DNA of 64,000 nt, taken from NCBI GenBank assembly GCA_036924085.1, contig JAVGWX010000019.1, positions 22,793,085 through 22,857,084 on the forward strand, written 5' to 3'. Origin of the DNA: Ariolimax columbianus. Its lineage: Eukaryota > Mollusca > Gastropoda > Stylommatophora > Arionidae. The translations under genes and the position numbers were made by a program. The notes beneath the pieces are model-generated. The model searched no databases, was not told the DNA's origin, and was given only the letters and a program-made list of their open reading frames with translations. This document shows positions 1 through 11,004 of this stretch, in pieces. The stretch's first letter is position 1, and each line of letters starts with the position of its first letter.

Positions 1-124
1 GCAAAGCAATACTGCAAGCAGCAACCGAGACCCTCCCAAGAAGGGCAAGGAAAAAGTATAAGCCATATTGGAATCATGAACTGAAGAAAGCTGAGGATGA
101 AGTCTCAAACGCTAGCAACACGAT

Positions 125-144
125 AGAGAGAGAGAGAGAGAGAG
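125..144. repeat. (GA)n microsatellite
   Basis: Ten dinucleotide units in the L-A linker region. They fall where the 14-16.8 kb copy encodes an Arg/Glu-rich stretch, so the array may have grown from coding AGA/GAG codons. Confidence 0.85.
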
Positions 145-1174
145 CATTCTATTGAAGCAAATATCTCACTCAAGGCCAGCACTGCGAAATACAAAAGAAC
201 ACTGAACCAAATAACAAAAGACAGTTGAAAAAAAAAACGAAAATCCTCAATCTAGATAAAGAAGGGAACAAACTATGGAAATTATTCAGATCCATGAATG
301 ACGAAATACCATCAAATAAACAAATTACCATCAAGCAGGGTGACAACATGCTTGTTGGAAAAAAAAGCAGCAAGAAACGTTTGTATAGAACATTATGGCA
401 GAGGAAACCACATTGATGTCTCTACAGACAGGCATACAGATAAAACAGATCCAAATGGATACATGCCTATCAGTCTACTGAGCTGTGTAGGTAAACTGAT
501 GGAGCGTATGATAAATACCAGACTGATGTAGCACCTGGAAGCAAAACACATTAATTTCACAGCAAGCAGGATTTAAACAACACAAATCCATTGAGGACCA
601 GATCACTCTCATAGCGTAGGAAATAGAGATGCTTACCAAGAGAAAAAGCATACAGTAGCGGTTTAGGTGGATCTAGAGAAGGCATTTGATAAGGTGTGGA
701 AAGAGGGACTTAAAGTAAAGCTACGAATAAGTGAAGAATTTAGAAAAATGTACAGATGGATCAGTCACTTCCTCGAAAACAGAACAGCCAGAGTTCAAGT
801 ACAAGGGCAGATGAGCAAAAAAGGTGACACAAGAGCAAGGAGTACCCCAAGGGGGAGTACTGTCACCCACACTTTTTCTGTTGTATGTAAACCACATCAC
901 AGAGAAGATAACAAGAAGAATCCACAGCTCCAAGTTTGCAGACGATCTGGCTATGTGAACATGTGAAGAAAATCTCACCGTAGCAAACATTCGGATGCAG
1001 CAGGTCCTAACATCGCTGGAGGAGTGGGCGAACTCATGGCTGCTCAAAATAAATGAGGAAAAAATAACATGTACGATATTCTCGCTTTCAATAAAATTCC
1101 AGAAAACCAAAAAAAAGTCTTAACGGTAAATATCTGCTGCAAAAACGATAACCCAAACTACCTGGGAGTCACAT

Positions 1175-1176
<2 letters not shown>

Positions 1177-1205
<29 letters not shown>

Positions 1206-1222
1206 GCTGTCAGACGTCGACC
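1177..1222 (-). mobile_element. 46-bp ultra-truncated L-A insertion with 12-bp target duplication
   Basis: The RT frame is interrupted by (CTT)n followed by ACGCTGTCAGACGTCGACC. Its reverse complement is the last ~20 bp of L-A plus its GAA tail. The insert is flanked by a perfect 12-bp duplication GGAGTCACATTT at 1165-1176 and 1223-1234. It therefore looks like a complete target-primed insertion that stopped almost at once. Confidence 0.85.
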
Positions 1223-2506
1223 GGAGTCACATTTGATCGGCGCATGACATGAAAAAGTCAGATCGAGAGAAACCGAATGAGAGCCAGACAAAGAATGGCA
1301 ATCATGAGGAAACTTGCAGGCACAAGCTGGGGAGCAGACGAAAGTATACTAAAGAAACTGTACACTGAAAGAGTGAGACCAGTTCTCGAGTATCGCATTG
1401 GGGCATGGACAACAGCAGCAAAAGCGAACTTTGACAAAATTAGCAAACTTCAAAATCAAGCCATTAGAGTTATAACAGGAGGCATGAAGTCAACGCCAAT
1501 TGTAGAACTTGAAAAGATTACAAATCTCCAATCCATGACCGACAGAATAGACTGCAGAGCCCAGCAGCTAGCAGAGAAACTAAGAAGACTGACAGACCAT
1601 CAAATGCATCAGAGACTAAATAGATTTAGAAATGGGAAACTAAACCGGAGAAACTTTGCAGAAATAGCCAAAGCAGAGATGAGCGAAGACCCTATGAACA
1701 CATTAACAACACCAAAGCCCATCCCTACTGTACCCAAACCTACCTGGAAGCAGCATACATTTCCGGAGGTGGTAGAAAATATACCAGGTATTGCAAACAA
1801 GAACAACCAGACTGAAAAAAAACAGAAGAGACATAACTTTGAGGTACAATGCTGACAGGCAAAAGAAATGAAAGCTAGATAGTCCTGTTTACAGATGCCC
1901 TGGCGGTGGTCACAGCACTAAAAAGCCAGAAAAATACTGAACTTAATGATTTAAGAGCAGTACTCTGTCAACTATGCCAGCAGTCCGCACCAAAAAGAGT
2001 AGTGGTACAGTGGGTTCCATCCCACTGTAACATCCAAGGCAACGAGGAGGCAGACAGACTGGCAAAAGAAGGTGCAAGACTACCACAACTAGATCATAGT
2101 GTGACCTACGAAGAGTCCAAAATGCTTATTAGAGCCAGATACATGACCAAATGGAAAACAGAACATACTGGCTACACAAAAAACGATGCCTATTACCAGT
2201 TGAACAGAAGAGAGCAGGTCGTAGTTTTCAGACTCCCACTGGCCACAATAGACTGATGTACCATCTATTCAATAAATTGAAGACAGGTGGCACTGACGAA
2301 TGCACGTGCGGTACTGGGAAAATGACCGCTGAACATTTACTGCAAAACTGCCCGACATACGAGGATCAGAGAGAGCACATGAAGCCATCACCAGTGGCAA
2401 CACTAGACAAGCTCTATGGCAGTGTCGACAGCCTTAGGATGATCGCTGCTTTTTTCGAAAAAATACAGGTTGACGTCTGACAGCGTACGAAGAAGAAGAA
2501 GAAGAA

Positions 2507-2537
<31 letters not shown>

Positions 2538-2559
2538 GAGACGAAGAAGAAGAAGAAGT

Positions 2560-3600
2560 AGTATGGATATTCTGACTATGTGTGAGCGTACAGATTCGTG
2601 AACTGATTGTGTGTGAATGCACAGAACGACTGAGTACGTAATCCGATGGTGAGGGTGCAGAAGAAGACGGCTAGAATATTTCTTGAGTTTGTAAAGTGTT
2701 GTTGTTGCAGATACAGATATAGACGTAGAAACTGGGTTGACACGTATCATTGGCTCTTTTCATCTTGTCAGACGATAGTAATTGTGATATTAGCACAAAA
2801 GCCCGGGCAGAAATATAGAGACCATGTGTAGCCCATGCTGTATGGTCCCTCTTTCGGTCTGCCATGTTTACCCCAAGGAAAAGGTGATACTGCCCGATCA
2901 GCATAGCAATGCTCTATCTGTTCGCCTCTTGGGGCTTCAATCCTAGACCAGCTGCCAACCAAGCTAAGTGCCTGGTCTGCCCTACCACAACACTCAGCTG
3001 AAGTTCTCTTTCCTCGCTCTAAGATAAGGCATTGTATCCCCTTGCGTATGCTCCTTCGCACATCGTCTGTTGTCAGGATTGGTAGATGCTGACCAACTTT
3101 CAGAGTAATCAGAAAACAGGTTCCACAGCCATATCTGACAAAACCCGACAAGAAACGCCAGTATCGTATCTGCAAGGCTTAAGATGATTTGGAATGCAAA
3201 GTTTTCCTTCTCCTAGATGAGCTGCCTTCCCAGGCTTTCGAGTCCCACTGCCCAAAACTATTGGTTTTAAGGGGCCAGTGACTCAACTTCCGCCCTTCTC
3301 CTGTTTGTCAAAACACCAACTAAATGCTTCCATGGCGTGCGTCTCATTTAGCCTCTGACAGCAAAGTCCAACTCCTGTTCTTTGCGCGGCAGATTATTAA
3401 GTTTAGAAATTCTTTGGTTTTTGTTGATATTGTGCAATGATTATTCTTGTAATAAATGATATTGTTTGTTTTATGGTCAGGATAGTGTTTACTGTTTCTG
3501 ACTGTGTTGAAGTCGTGTCGTGGTGTAGATTTATGTTGTAACTCTTAAGATAAGCTAACTACTCAACTTACAAGCCTACGCTGTATTTTTAAACCAACCA
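2560..3600. other. No gene recognised
   Basis: About 1 kb with no coding signature I recognise. Reading frames are short and without motifs. The stretch 2820-3400 is less AT-rich than its surroundings and could be an old element fragment, but nothing in the window matches it. Confidence 0.5.
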
Positions 3601-3602
3601 AT

Positions 3603-3713
3603 GACCACTTTCTGAGTGATGGGTGAACCATTGGCAAACCACTGAGTGATGGGTGAACTATTTGCGAACCACTGAGTGATGGACGAACCATTGGCGAAGT
3701 ACTGAGTCATGAA
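3603..3713. repeat. 30-bp minisatellite, about 3.5 units
   Basis: Units of the form CCACTGAGTGATGGGTGAAC plus 10 bp (ending TTGGCGAA) repeat head to tail at 30-bp spacing with a few substitutions. Confidence 0.8.
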
Positions 3714-3822
3714 CTTAAAATGGATGAATTAATACATGTTTGTATGAAAATAACTATCACTCAAATCTATTCCCTTTTTACTTCTCACTGTCAATTCTTG
3801 ATCAAGCTACTGGTAATGGATT

Positions 3823-5846
3823 CTTCTTCTTCTTCTTCTGCGTACACAGTCAGACAGTAACCATTATTTTTTCGAAAAAAGCGGCGGTCATCCTGAGACT
3901 CTCGCCACTACCATAGAGCTTGTCTTGCAGTTCCACTGGCAATGGCCACATCTGCTCTCTCTGATCCCCGTATGTCGGGCAGTTCTGCAGCAGATGTTCA
4001 GTGGTCATTTTACCAGTACCGCACGGGCATTCGTCGGTACACCCTATCTTCAATTTGTTGAATAGGTGGTACCTCAGTCTATTGTGGCCAGTGCGAAGTC
4101 TGAAGACAACGACCTGCTCTCTTCGGTTCAACTGGTAATAGGCATCGTTTTTGGTGTAACCAGTATGTTCGGTTTCCCATTTGGTCATGTACCTGGCTTT
4201 GATAAGCCGTTTTGACTCTTCGTACGTCATACTGGTATCTGTTTGTGGTAGCCTTGCACCTTCTTTTGCCAGTCTGTCTGCCTCCTCGTTGCCTTGGATG
4301 TTGCAGTGTGACGGAACCCACTGTATCACTACCCTTTTTGGTGCGGACAGCTGGCACAGTTTGCAGAGTGCTGCTCTTAAGTCATTAAGCTCAGTGTTTT
4401 TCTGGCTTTTTAGCGCTGTGACTACGGCGAGAGCATCTGTCAGCAAGACTATGTGGCTCTCATTTTCACTGTGTGTTGCCATTTCTTCCACTGCCGCCCT
4501 CAGTGCCTCTGCCTCCGCTCTGAAATTGCTTGTGTACTTACCAGTAGCGAATGACAGTGTTATTTTTCTGCCATTTGGAAGGTTCAGGAATGCTCCTGCC
4601 CCTCCGTTCTGTGTAGTGTTTGTTACAGAACCGTCGGTGTATGCATGGGTCCAGTCCATGCTTGGGTAGCTTTTCGTTATGAAGCTTAGGGTAGTGTCTC
4701 TCCTTTCTTTTTCGGTCTGGCAGTTTTTGTTTGCAATACCTGGTATATTTTCTACCACCTCTGGAAATATATCCTGCCTCCAAGTAGGTTTTCGTACAGT
4801 AGTGATGGGTTTTGGTGTTGTTAGTGCGTTTATGGGATCTTCGTGCATCTTTGCTTTGGCTATTTCTGCAAAGTTTCTCCGCTTTAGTTTCCCAGTTCCC
4901 AAATTGTTTAGCCTCTGGTACATTGGATGGTCCGTCAGTCTTCGGAGTTTCTCTGACTACAGCTGGGCTCTGCAGTCTCTTCTGTCGGTCATGGATTGCA
5001 GTTTTGTAATCTTTTCAAGTTCTACAATTGGCGTTGACTTTATGCCACCTGTTATAATTCTCATGGCTTGGTTTTGAAGTTTGTTAACTTTATCGAAGTT
5101 CGCCTTCGCTGCTGTTGTCCATGCCGCGATGCCATACTCGAGAACTGGTCTCACTCTTCCGGTGTACAGTTTCTTTAGTATGCCTTCGTCTGCTCCCCAG
5201 CTTGTGCCAGCAAGTTTCCTCATGATCGCCATTCTTTCTCTGGCTTTCATTCGGTTTCTCTCAATCTGACTTTTCCATGTCATGCGCCGATCAAATGTGA
5301 CTCCCAGATAGGTTGGGTTGTCGTTTGGCTGCAGGATTTTGCCATTTAGGCTTAATTTGGTACTTTGGGGTTTTAATGAGAGCGAGAATATTGTGCACGT
5401 GGTTTTCTCCTTGTTTATTTTGACCAGCCATGAGTTCGCCCACTCTTCCAGCGATGTTAGGGCCGTTTGCATCCGATTTCTTGCTATGGTGAGATTCTTT
5501 TCAGAGGTCCACATAGCCAGATCGTCTGCAAACATTGAGCTATGGACTCTTCTTGGTATATTCTCTGTAATATCGTTTATATATACCAGGAAGAGTGTGG
5601 GTGACAGTCCTCCCCCTTGGGGTACTCCCTGCTCGAGTGTCACCTTTTTGCTCATCTGCCCTTGTACTTGGACTCTGGCCGTTCTTTGTTTGAGGTAGTG
5701 GTTGATCCACTTGTACATCTTCCCACAAACATCACTTCTTCTTAGCTTGACTCTAAGTCCGTCCTTCCAGACTTTGTCAAATGCCTTTTCCAGATCCACC
5801 CAAACAGCTACTGTGTGTTTCTGTGCCTGGTAGGCATCTTCTATCT
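3823..5846 (-). mobile_element. L-A retrotransposon, 5'-truncated, 12-bp target duplication
   Basis: A 2.0-kb L-A insertion on the minus strand, GAA tail at the low-coordinate end. It is flanked by a perfect duplication TGGTAATGGATT at 3811-3822 and 5847-5858. The 5' end is truncated within the RT just upstream of block A. Very close to the 14-16.8 kb copy, so both are probably recent. Confidence 0.92.
3850..5846 (-). pseudogene. L-A RT-RNase H, 5'-truncated with one TAG
   Basis: The frame is open from the truncation at 5846 to a TAG at about 4954-4956, where the 14-16.8 kb copy has CAG in the motif RAQLQSE. It then stays open to its natural TGA near 3850. RT block A (DLEKAFDKVW), block B (QGVPQGGGLSPTLF; the family has V where this copy has the third G), the catalytic FADDLAMW and YLGVTFD are all present. 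RNase H is complete (TDGS, AEAEAL, TDAL, EADRLAKEG), followed by the C-terminal CPCGTG...EHLLQNCP motif. Lacking the endonuclease and most of the fingers, it cannot be autonomous. Confidence 0.9.
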
Positions 5847-6089
5847 TGGTAATGGATTGATTTATTGCATTTATTTCTTAAATTCTGAAAACCAGTTGTT
5901 TAAAATTCTCTATCCTTGTTTCCTTCCACAGGTCTTGGAGTATCCTTTCATTTATGTCCATTTTGAACTAGATGGTCCATCTTCTGTATGAGTGAGTCCT
6001 TCCAGCTGAAAGTAATGGATAAAGACGCGGTGAAATAGACTGATTTATAAATCGTTTTCACATTAAAAAATGTAATCCATTTTATATTT

Positions 6090-6360
6090 GTTATAGGGAA
6101 GGAAAACTAACGTCTGGTCAGGCAAAATATATTGGAAACGGGCTGTTTTCATGGCAGGCTGGCTAACAAGGTGATGGATCGACGTGATCTCCGTAGTAGT
6201 GAGCGACACGCAGGTGAAGATAAGCATAGCACAATCGTCTGGAGGACCGCGGTTCACCTTCATCAGCAAACTCGGGATGTGAGGAAAGCTACAGCAAAAC
6301 TTAACGTCCTTTTCAGGGCGCAGAAAAGAGTAAAACTACTCACCAATGTTGGCATTCGAA
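6090..6360 (-). repeat. D1 dispersed repeat copy
   Basis: About 270 bp shared with 8.70-9.07, 24.65-24.98, 26.41-26.80, 46.74-47.05 and other sites. The marker stretches are the GATCGACGTGATCTCCGTAG segment, CACCTTCATCAGCA and GGATGTGAGGAAAGCT. Here the usual AAC-rich end is lost. Confidence 0.75.
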
Positions 6361-6519
6361 ATAACATATTTGTTATTGTTTTTGAAAGTATAATAAAGTA
6401 CAGAAATCTGTAATTTGTTAAAATTGTATCTGGAAAATCTGGTACAAAGAAATAAAATCTACTGCAGCAGGAAAGTTACACAATTTGTTTATGTGACTTA
6501 CAGGTTCTTATATAAGACA

Positions 6520-7540
6520 TATATTCTTAACTTAATCTTAACCTTAAATTTAAACTTAAAGTTAACCTTAACCTTAACTTTAACTTAAACTTAACCTTAA
6601 CTTTAACTTTAACTTAACCTTAACTTAACTTAACGTTTTTACACTGATTTAGAAGACTGATCAGAGTCTGTATACAATCAGTCACATTTGCCTTACTCTG
6701 TTCTAAAAGCTATGCGCATCCAATCTATTCTTAAATGCATTAATTGTCCCTGTCTGCACTTCCTTTTAGGACAATGCATTCCAAGTATTCACCACTATCT
6801 TACTAAAAAAATATTTAATAATATCCAATCTGGACCTTTCCTTAGTTAATTTGTATCTGTACCCTCTTGTTCTCGTTTGTGGTATTATTTTGAAAAACGT
6901 GTTACAGTCTAATTTAACCTTTCTTGTGATTATCTGATAAACCTGTATTGTCCCCTCGAATTCTTCTCTTTTCTCAGTGTAGGCCAGTTTTTCAGAGTCT
7001 TTCCTCATAACCGTAATTCTGGAATTCCACTATCAGTTTTGGCGCTTTTCTTTGTATCCTTTCCAGCATGTCTATATCTCCTCTACGATAATGACTCCAC
7101 ACCTGTACACAGTTCTCCAATCTAGGTCTAACTAATGCTTTATACAATTTGACAAGCACTTCCTTACTCCTATGTTTAATATTTCTTTTTATCATACCTA
7201 ACATTGCGTTTCCCTTATTCACTGCTACCTGGACTTGCTCACTCATCTTACCTGTACGATCTATTATAACTCCTAGGTGCCTTTCCTTATCTATCTTTCT
7301 AATATTGTTCTCGTCCATTCTGTAATTATGTTCCATATTGGATCTACCTATGTGAATGACTGTACACTCATCTTAATTAAACTCTATTTGCCATCTCACA
7401 GACCAGTCTCGAATTTGTATCTAAATCCGATCTCAATGTATCCACTTCTGCAATAGATGAAACACTCCTACATAGTTTTGTGTCGTCCGTAAATTTTTCA
7501 ATCATGGATCCTATACCAATGTCCAATTCGTCTTCGTCTT
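6520..7540 (-). mobile_element. L-B CR1/L2-like LINE, 3' portion with pentamer tail
   Basis: A 5'-truncated CR1/L2-type LINE. The 3' tail, read on the minus strand, is a degenerate (TTAAG)n array at 6520-6640. It is preceded by the family's AGACTCTG...CAGTATAAA-type 3' end. Six related 3' fragments lie elsewhere in the window (9.8, 21.8, 27.1, 31.2, 40.9 and 60.2 kb). Confidence 0.82.
6760..7540 (-). pseudogene. L-B reverse transcriptase C-terminal half
   Basis: Minus-strand translation shows the end of an RT palm (EKFTDDTKL near 7480, where the catalytic motif reads FTDD instead of FADD). The thumb follows with HLGVIID, MLGMIKRNI, VLVKLYKALVRPRLE and CVQVWSHYRRGDIDMLERIQ, typical of CR1/L2-clade LINEs. 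A C-terminal TRTRGYRYKL...SRLDIIKYFFS...WNAL segment lies in a second frame (6766-7008). Stops near 7365 and a frameshift near 7000 break the frame. Confidence 0.85.
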
Positions 7541-7685
7541 AGTTGGCCTTTACTTCTACAGGGGTGGATGCCCCTATGCAGGTTTCAGCTCTGGGGTGAG
7601 ATGGATGTAGTCGAGAGGAGGATTTCCTGCAGGCTAGTTTCGAGCAGCTCAATACTGCACATCATTGAGACAAGGGCCGCGGTGG

Positions 7686-7990
7686 GTTGTTAACTGATGT
7701 CCGAGGCCATCATAATATACTAAAATTCTAGATAGAAGTAGACGACAACCCGGACGCTGCTGGATCCTTAACAACAACAACAACAACAAAAACAACAGCA
7801 ACAACAACAACAACAGCGTCTTTATACTGGATTAGAAGACTCTGCAGAGTCTGTTTACAACCAGTATCTTGAAGGATGGTTAACTGATGTGCGAGTCCAT
7901 CTTAATGGACTCAAATACTATATCAAAGTAGACCCGCAGTCCGTTAGGCGCCATCTATGCTGCTGCTAACAAACCACCTAACCATGGCCG
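7686..7990 (-). repeat. S4 SINE body and L-B-type tail, partial copies
   Basis: 7816-7985 contains, in reverse, the S4 body (GGTGGTTTGTTAG, GCGCC, CGGACTGCGGGTCTACTTTG) followed by the L-B-like end with the palindrome GACTCTGCAGAGTC. A second diverged piece of the same body lies at 7686-7770. An AAC microsatellite at 7771-7815 separates them. The tRNA-like head seen at 32.3 kb is absent here. Confidence 0.65.
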
Positions 7991-7994
7991 GCTG

Positions 7995-8110
7995 TTATGC
8001 CATGTCACACAGTTAGTCGCCTCTTACGACATGCTCTCTGTGCGGCTGTAGTGCTATTCTTGCCCTTCTCATGCACGGGATTCATACTAGGGATAACACA
8101 CACAAAAGAC
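7995..8110. repeat. Possible SINE-type fragment
   Basis: The stretch around 8013-8035 (GTCGCCTCTTACGACATGC) resembles a motif I remember from central domains of invertebrate SINEs. No second copy is visible here, so the call is weak. Confidence 0.3.
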
Positions 8111-8270
8111 GAAAACGATGAAGAGGGAGAAGAAGAAGAAGCTAGCATGATCACCTGTTCACTTTTGCTTCTTCGAATAAATTTGTCTTTAGCTTGAGCC
8201 AATTTATGTCCCAGACCCAGCAGTTCTGAAGCCAATGCCCTTTTCTGTGGGAAAATATTCATGAATACAA

Positions 8271-8695
8271 GACAATGTGATGAGAGATTGAACGTGTAAA
8301 CTTGTATATATCTATACTCACAACTGTAAGTCAGTGTGATGAGAGATTGAACGTTTAAGCTTGTATATATCTATACTCACAACTGTAAGTCAGTGTGATG
8401 AGAGATTGAACGTTTAAGCTTGTATATATCTATACTCACAACTGTAAGTCAGTGTGATGAGAGATTGAACGTGTAAACTTGTATATATCTATACTGACAA
8501 CTGTAAGTCAGTGTGATGAGAGATTGAACGTGTAAACTTGTATATATCTATACTGACAACTGTAAGTCAGTGTGATGAGAGATTGAACGTGTAAACTTGT
8601 ATATATCTATACTGACAACTGTAAGTCAGTGTGATGAGAGATTGAACGTGTAAACTTGTATATATCTATACTGACAACTGTAAGTCAGTGTGATA
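8271..8695. repeat. 59-bp minisatellite, about 7 units
   Basis: Head-to-tail 59-bp units beginning TCAGTGTGATGAGAGATTGA and ending GACAACTGTAAG. They are nearly identical, differing mainly at GTGTAAAC versus GTTTAAGC and TCAC versus TGAC. The two variants are grouped, which indicates recent local homogenisation. Confidence 0.95.
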
Positions 8696-8699
8696 TAGG

Positions 8700-9070
8700 A
8701 TTGTTGTTGTTGTAATTTCGAATGCTCTCAATGAGAAGGCTCACTCTTTTGTGAGCTCTGAAAAGGACCTTAAGTGGCCGGCTGCAGTAGCTTTCCACAC
8801 ATCGCGAGCGTGCTGATGATGGTGAACCGGGGCCCTCCAGGCGGATGCGCTATGCTTGGCTTCATCTGCATGTCACTCACTACTACAGGGATCATGTCGA
8901 TCCCTTACCTTGTTAGTCAGGCTGCAATGAAAACGGCCCGTTTCCATGAAAGGTAACGAGGAAGCCATGGTGAGGGTGTTGACCAGTATGTTTTGCCTGA
9001 CCCTGAATAACATGTCTGATCATTATATTTTGCCTGACCAGACGTTAGTCTTTCTTCACATGTTATGGGT
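8700..9070 (+). repeat. D1 dispersed repeat copy
   Basis: Begins with (TTG)n at 8700 and continues AATGCTCTCAATGAGAAGG. It carries the D1 markers CGAGCGTGCTGATGATGGTG, CTCCAGGCGGATGCGC and CACTCACTACTACAGGGATC. It ends with two versions of the TTTTGCCTGACC end block, separated by CTGAATAACATGTCTGAT. That end block is the seed of the 38-bp array at 48 kb. Confidence 0.8.
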
Positions 9071-9477
9071 TAATAATAATAATAATAATGTTCTCCTAGG
9101 CATCTACGGCCTGTTGCGTCGATCGACCACTACCATGTCCAACTGCTGGGGCTTGTTCATGCGTAGCATGTCGACCGAAATCTCTACAGACTCCTCAGGT
9201 GGAACCGAGTACTCTACTGCCTCGAGATGGGGGTAGCGAGGAGTGTGTGTTGGAGCAATGTTTGTATCAGGTTTTTTTTTCTCCATGTTTGACTCCCTGT
9301 TTTTTTTTCTGGTCCGCCCCTGATGTCAGAATCCATAAAAATAAACCTGTAATCAAACCACTAAAAAAACACAACAACAAAAAAGACTCAATAGTTGGAG
9401 TACTTTCAATTCCAGTTCGCACTAAGACGTATGACCTCCCTGAAGTCTTTAGAACAACTCATGAGTGAAATCAGCGA
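9071..9477. other. No gene recognised
   Basis: Short (AAT)n at 9071-9090. A minus-strand frame at 9104-9286 (60 codons) has ordinary-looking composition but no motif I recognise. Otherwise AT-rich and unremarkable. Confidence 0.4.
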
Positions 9478-9680
9478 TGCAAATGTGTGTTTGTCGGTAT
9501 TGCTGCCAGTCAGTCAAGATATCTTGTTGGTTCAGATCAATGTATAAAGATAGGCAAATGGCGACAAAAACACCAGACTCACAAATTGGTTTAGGGTTAA
9601 GACCGGGGTACAGCTTTGAGAGCAACCTAAAGTGAGCTACTATTTTTTGTGCGGGAAAAAAGATGTGGTTAATTGATGAC
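9478..9680. repeat. Dispersed repeat, second copy at 10.25 kb
   Basis: Shares with 10248-10465 the segments TGCCAGTCAGTCAAG, TTCAGATCAATGTATAAAGA, GGTTAAGACCGGGGTA and an end of the type GTG-GGGAAATAGGTGTGGTT. A third partial end is at 11950, where it runs into a minisatellite. Confidence 0.65.
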
Positions 9681-9796
9681 TAAAAGGTGTGCCTTCGCCA
9701 GTAGAATCCAGAAAGGCAAATCTTTAATTCAATTTAACCAAAAAAAAAACACCTAAAGTTTGAATATTTTGAGTTCCGTGATATCACTGGTCTTTT

Positions 9797-10246
9797 AACT
9801 TAACTGAACGTCTTTATACTGGTTTAGAAGACTCTGCAGAGTCTGTATACAACCAGTTTCATTTACATTTCTTTGCTGTAAAAGCTATGCGCATCCAGTC
9901 TATTCTTGAATGCATTAATTGTCCCTACCTCCACTACTTCCTGTGACAATTGATTTCAAACATTCACCACTCTCTAACTAAAAATATATTTCTTAATTTC
10001 TAATCTGGACATTTCTTTAGTTAATTTGTAGCTATGCCCTCTTGTTCTTGTAGGTGGTTGTATTTGGAAAACTTGTTATAGTCTAATTTATCCGTTCCTC
10101 TGATCATCTAATAAACCTGTATTGTCACCACGAATTCTTCTCTTTTCTAAACACTGTAGGCCGGTTTTTCTGTCTTTCCTTATAACTCCAGACCTGTACA
10201 CAGTACTCCAATCTAGGTCTAACTAATGCTTTATACAAATATAACA
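9797..10246 (-). mobile_element. L-B LINE 3' fragment
   Basis: The minus strand carries the L-B terminal hairpin region (ACTCTGCAGAGTC, 9830-9850) and remnants of the C-terminal coding region corresponding to 6760-7340. The tail at 9797-9810 is short (CTTAACTTAACTG on the plus strand). The coding remnant has several frameshifts. Confidence 0.78.
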
Positions 10247-10247
10247 A

Positions 10248-10465
10248 CTGTTTGAGGGCTGCACTGCAAATGTTTGTTTGTCAGTAGTGTTGCCAGTCAG
10301 TCAAGCTACCTTGTTGATTCAGATCAATGTATAAAGAAAGCTCAAGTACGTTGAGAACACTAAGCGGACTCCCACAAATTTGTTTGTGGTTAAGACCGGG
10401 GTAAAACGTCGAGAGACATCTGACATGGGCGTCTAATATAGTGAGGGAAATAGGTGTGGTTCAAT
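10248..10465. repeat. Dispersed repeat, pair of 9.48 kb
   Basis: Second copy of the roughly 200-bp repeat at 9478-9680. Its right end (AGGTGTGGTTCAATCAATC) leads directly into the AATC-rich minisatellite. Confidence 0.65.
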
Positions 10466-10782
10466 CAATCAATCAATCAATCAAAGCCCGTCGCTGGGCT
10501 GCTCTTTCTGCCTCTCTCCATGTGTAATCAATCAATCAATCAATCAATCAAAGCCCGTCGCTGGGCTGCTCTGTCTGCCTCACTCCATGTGTAATCAATC
10601 AATCAATCAATCAAAGCCCGTCGCTGGGATGCTCTTTCTGCCTCTCTCCATGTGTAATCAATCAATCAATCAATCAATCAAAGCCCGTCGCTGGGCTGCT
10701 CTTTCTGCCTCTCTCCATGTGTAATCAATCAATCAATCAATCAATCAAAGCCCGTCTGCTCTTTCTGCCTCTCTCCATGTGT

Positions 10783-10813
<31 letters not shown>

Positions 10814-10966
10814 GCCCGTCTGCTCTTTCTGCCTCTCTCCATGTGTAATCAATCAATCAATCAATCAATCAAAGCCCGTCTGCTCTTTCTGCTTCTCTCC
10901 GCGTGTAATCAATCAATCAATCAATCAATCAAAGCCCATCTGCTCTTTCTGCCTCTCTCCGCGTGT

Positions 10967-11004
<38 letters not shown>

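Larger units (their letters stand above)
1..2480 (+). pseudogene. L-A polyprotein remnant (RT, RNase H, zinc knuckle)
   Basis: Broken reading frame for the single L-A polyprotein, which copies element RNA into the genome at a nicked target. Visible in order: a linker before the RT, RT block A (DLEKAFDKVW, near 670-700), the RT thumb (about 1250-1860), the end of RNase H (VQWVPSHCNIQGNEEADRLA, about 2005-2070) and a C-terminal CTCGTG...EHLLQNCP zinc-knuckle-like motif (about 2300-2360). Compared with the copy at 14-16.8 kb, about 90 codons before the RT are deleted near 440. Frameshifts hit blocks B and C, and the first half of RNase H is missing after 1855. Inactive. Confidence 0.88.
1..2559 (+). 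mobile_element. L-A non-LTR retrotransposon copy, cut by window start
   Basis: Decayed copy of the RT plus RNase H LINE (L-A). It runs off the left edge, so its true 5' end is not visible. The 3' end is a (GAA)n tail at about 2489-2559, directly after the family's terminal motif GACGTCTGACAGCGTAC. This is the subfamily ending GTTGACGTCTGACAGCG, as in the copies at 47.05 and 62.0 kb, whereas the other copies end GTTACTGTCTGAC. A (GA)n run sits at 125-144 and a 46-bp foreign insertion at 1177-1222. Confidence 0.9.

Noticed and set aside
2403..2750. Leu/Ser-rich minus-strand frames at 2.4-2.75 kb
   Set aside because: Translation of the (GAA)n tail in reverse.
4181..4669. Long plus-strand frames opposite L-A (4.18-4.67, 4.68-5.08, 14.6-15.9, 16.07-16.57, 62.79-63.38 kb)
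   Set aside because: Antisense shadows of the L-A RT and RNase H frame; they recur in every copy at the same place and lack domains.
6520..6640. Telomere-like TTAACC-type repeats
   Set aside because: The period is mostly five, not six, and the tract is the 3' tail of an L-B LINE, as at 22.5 kb.
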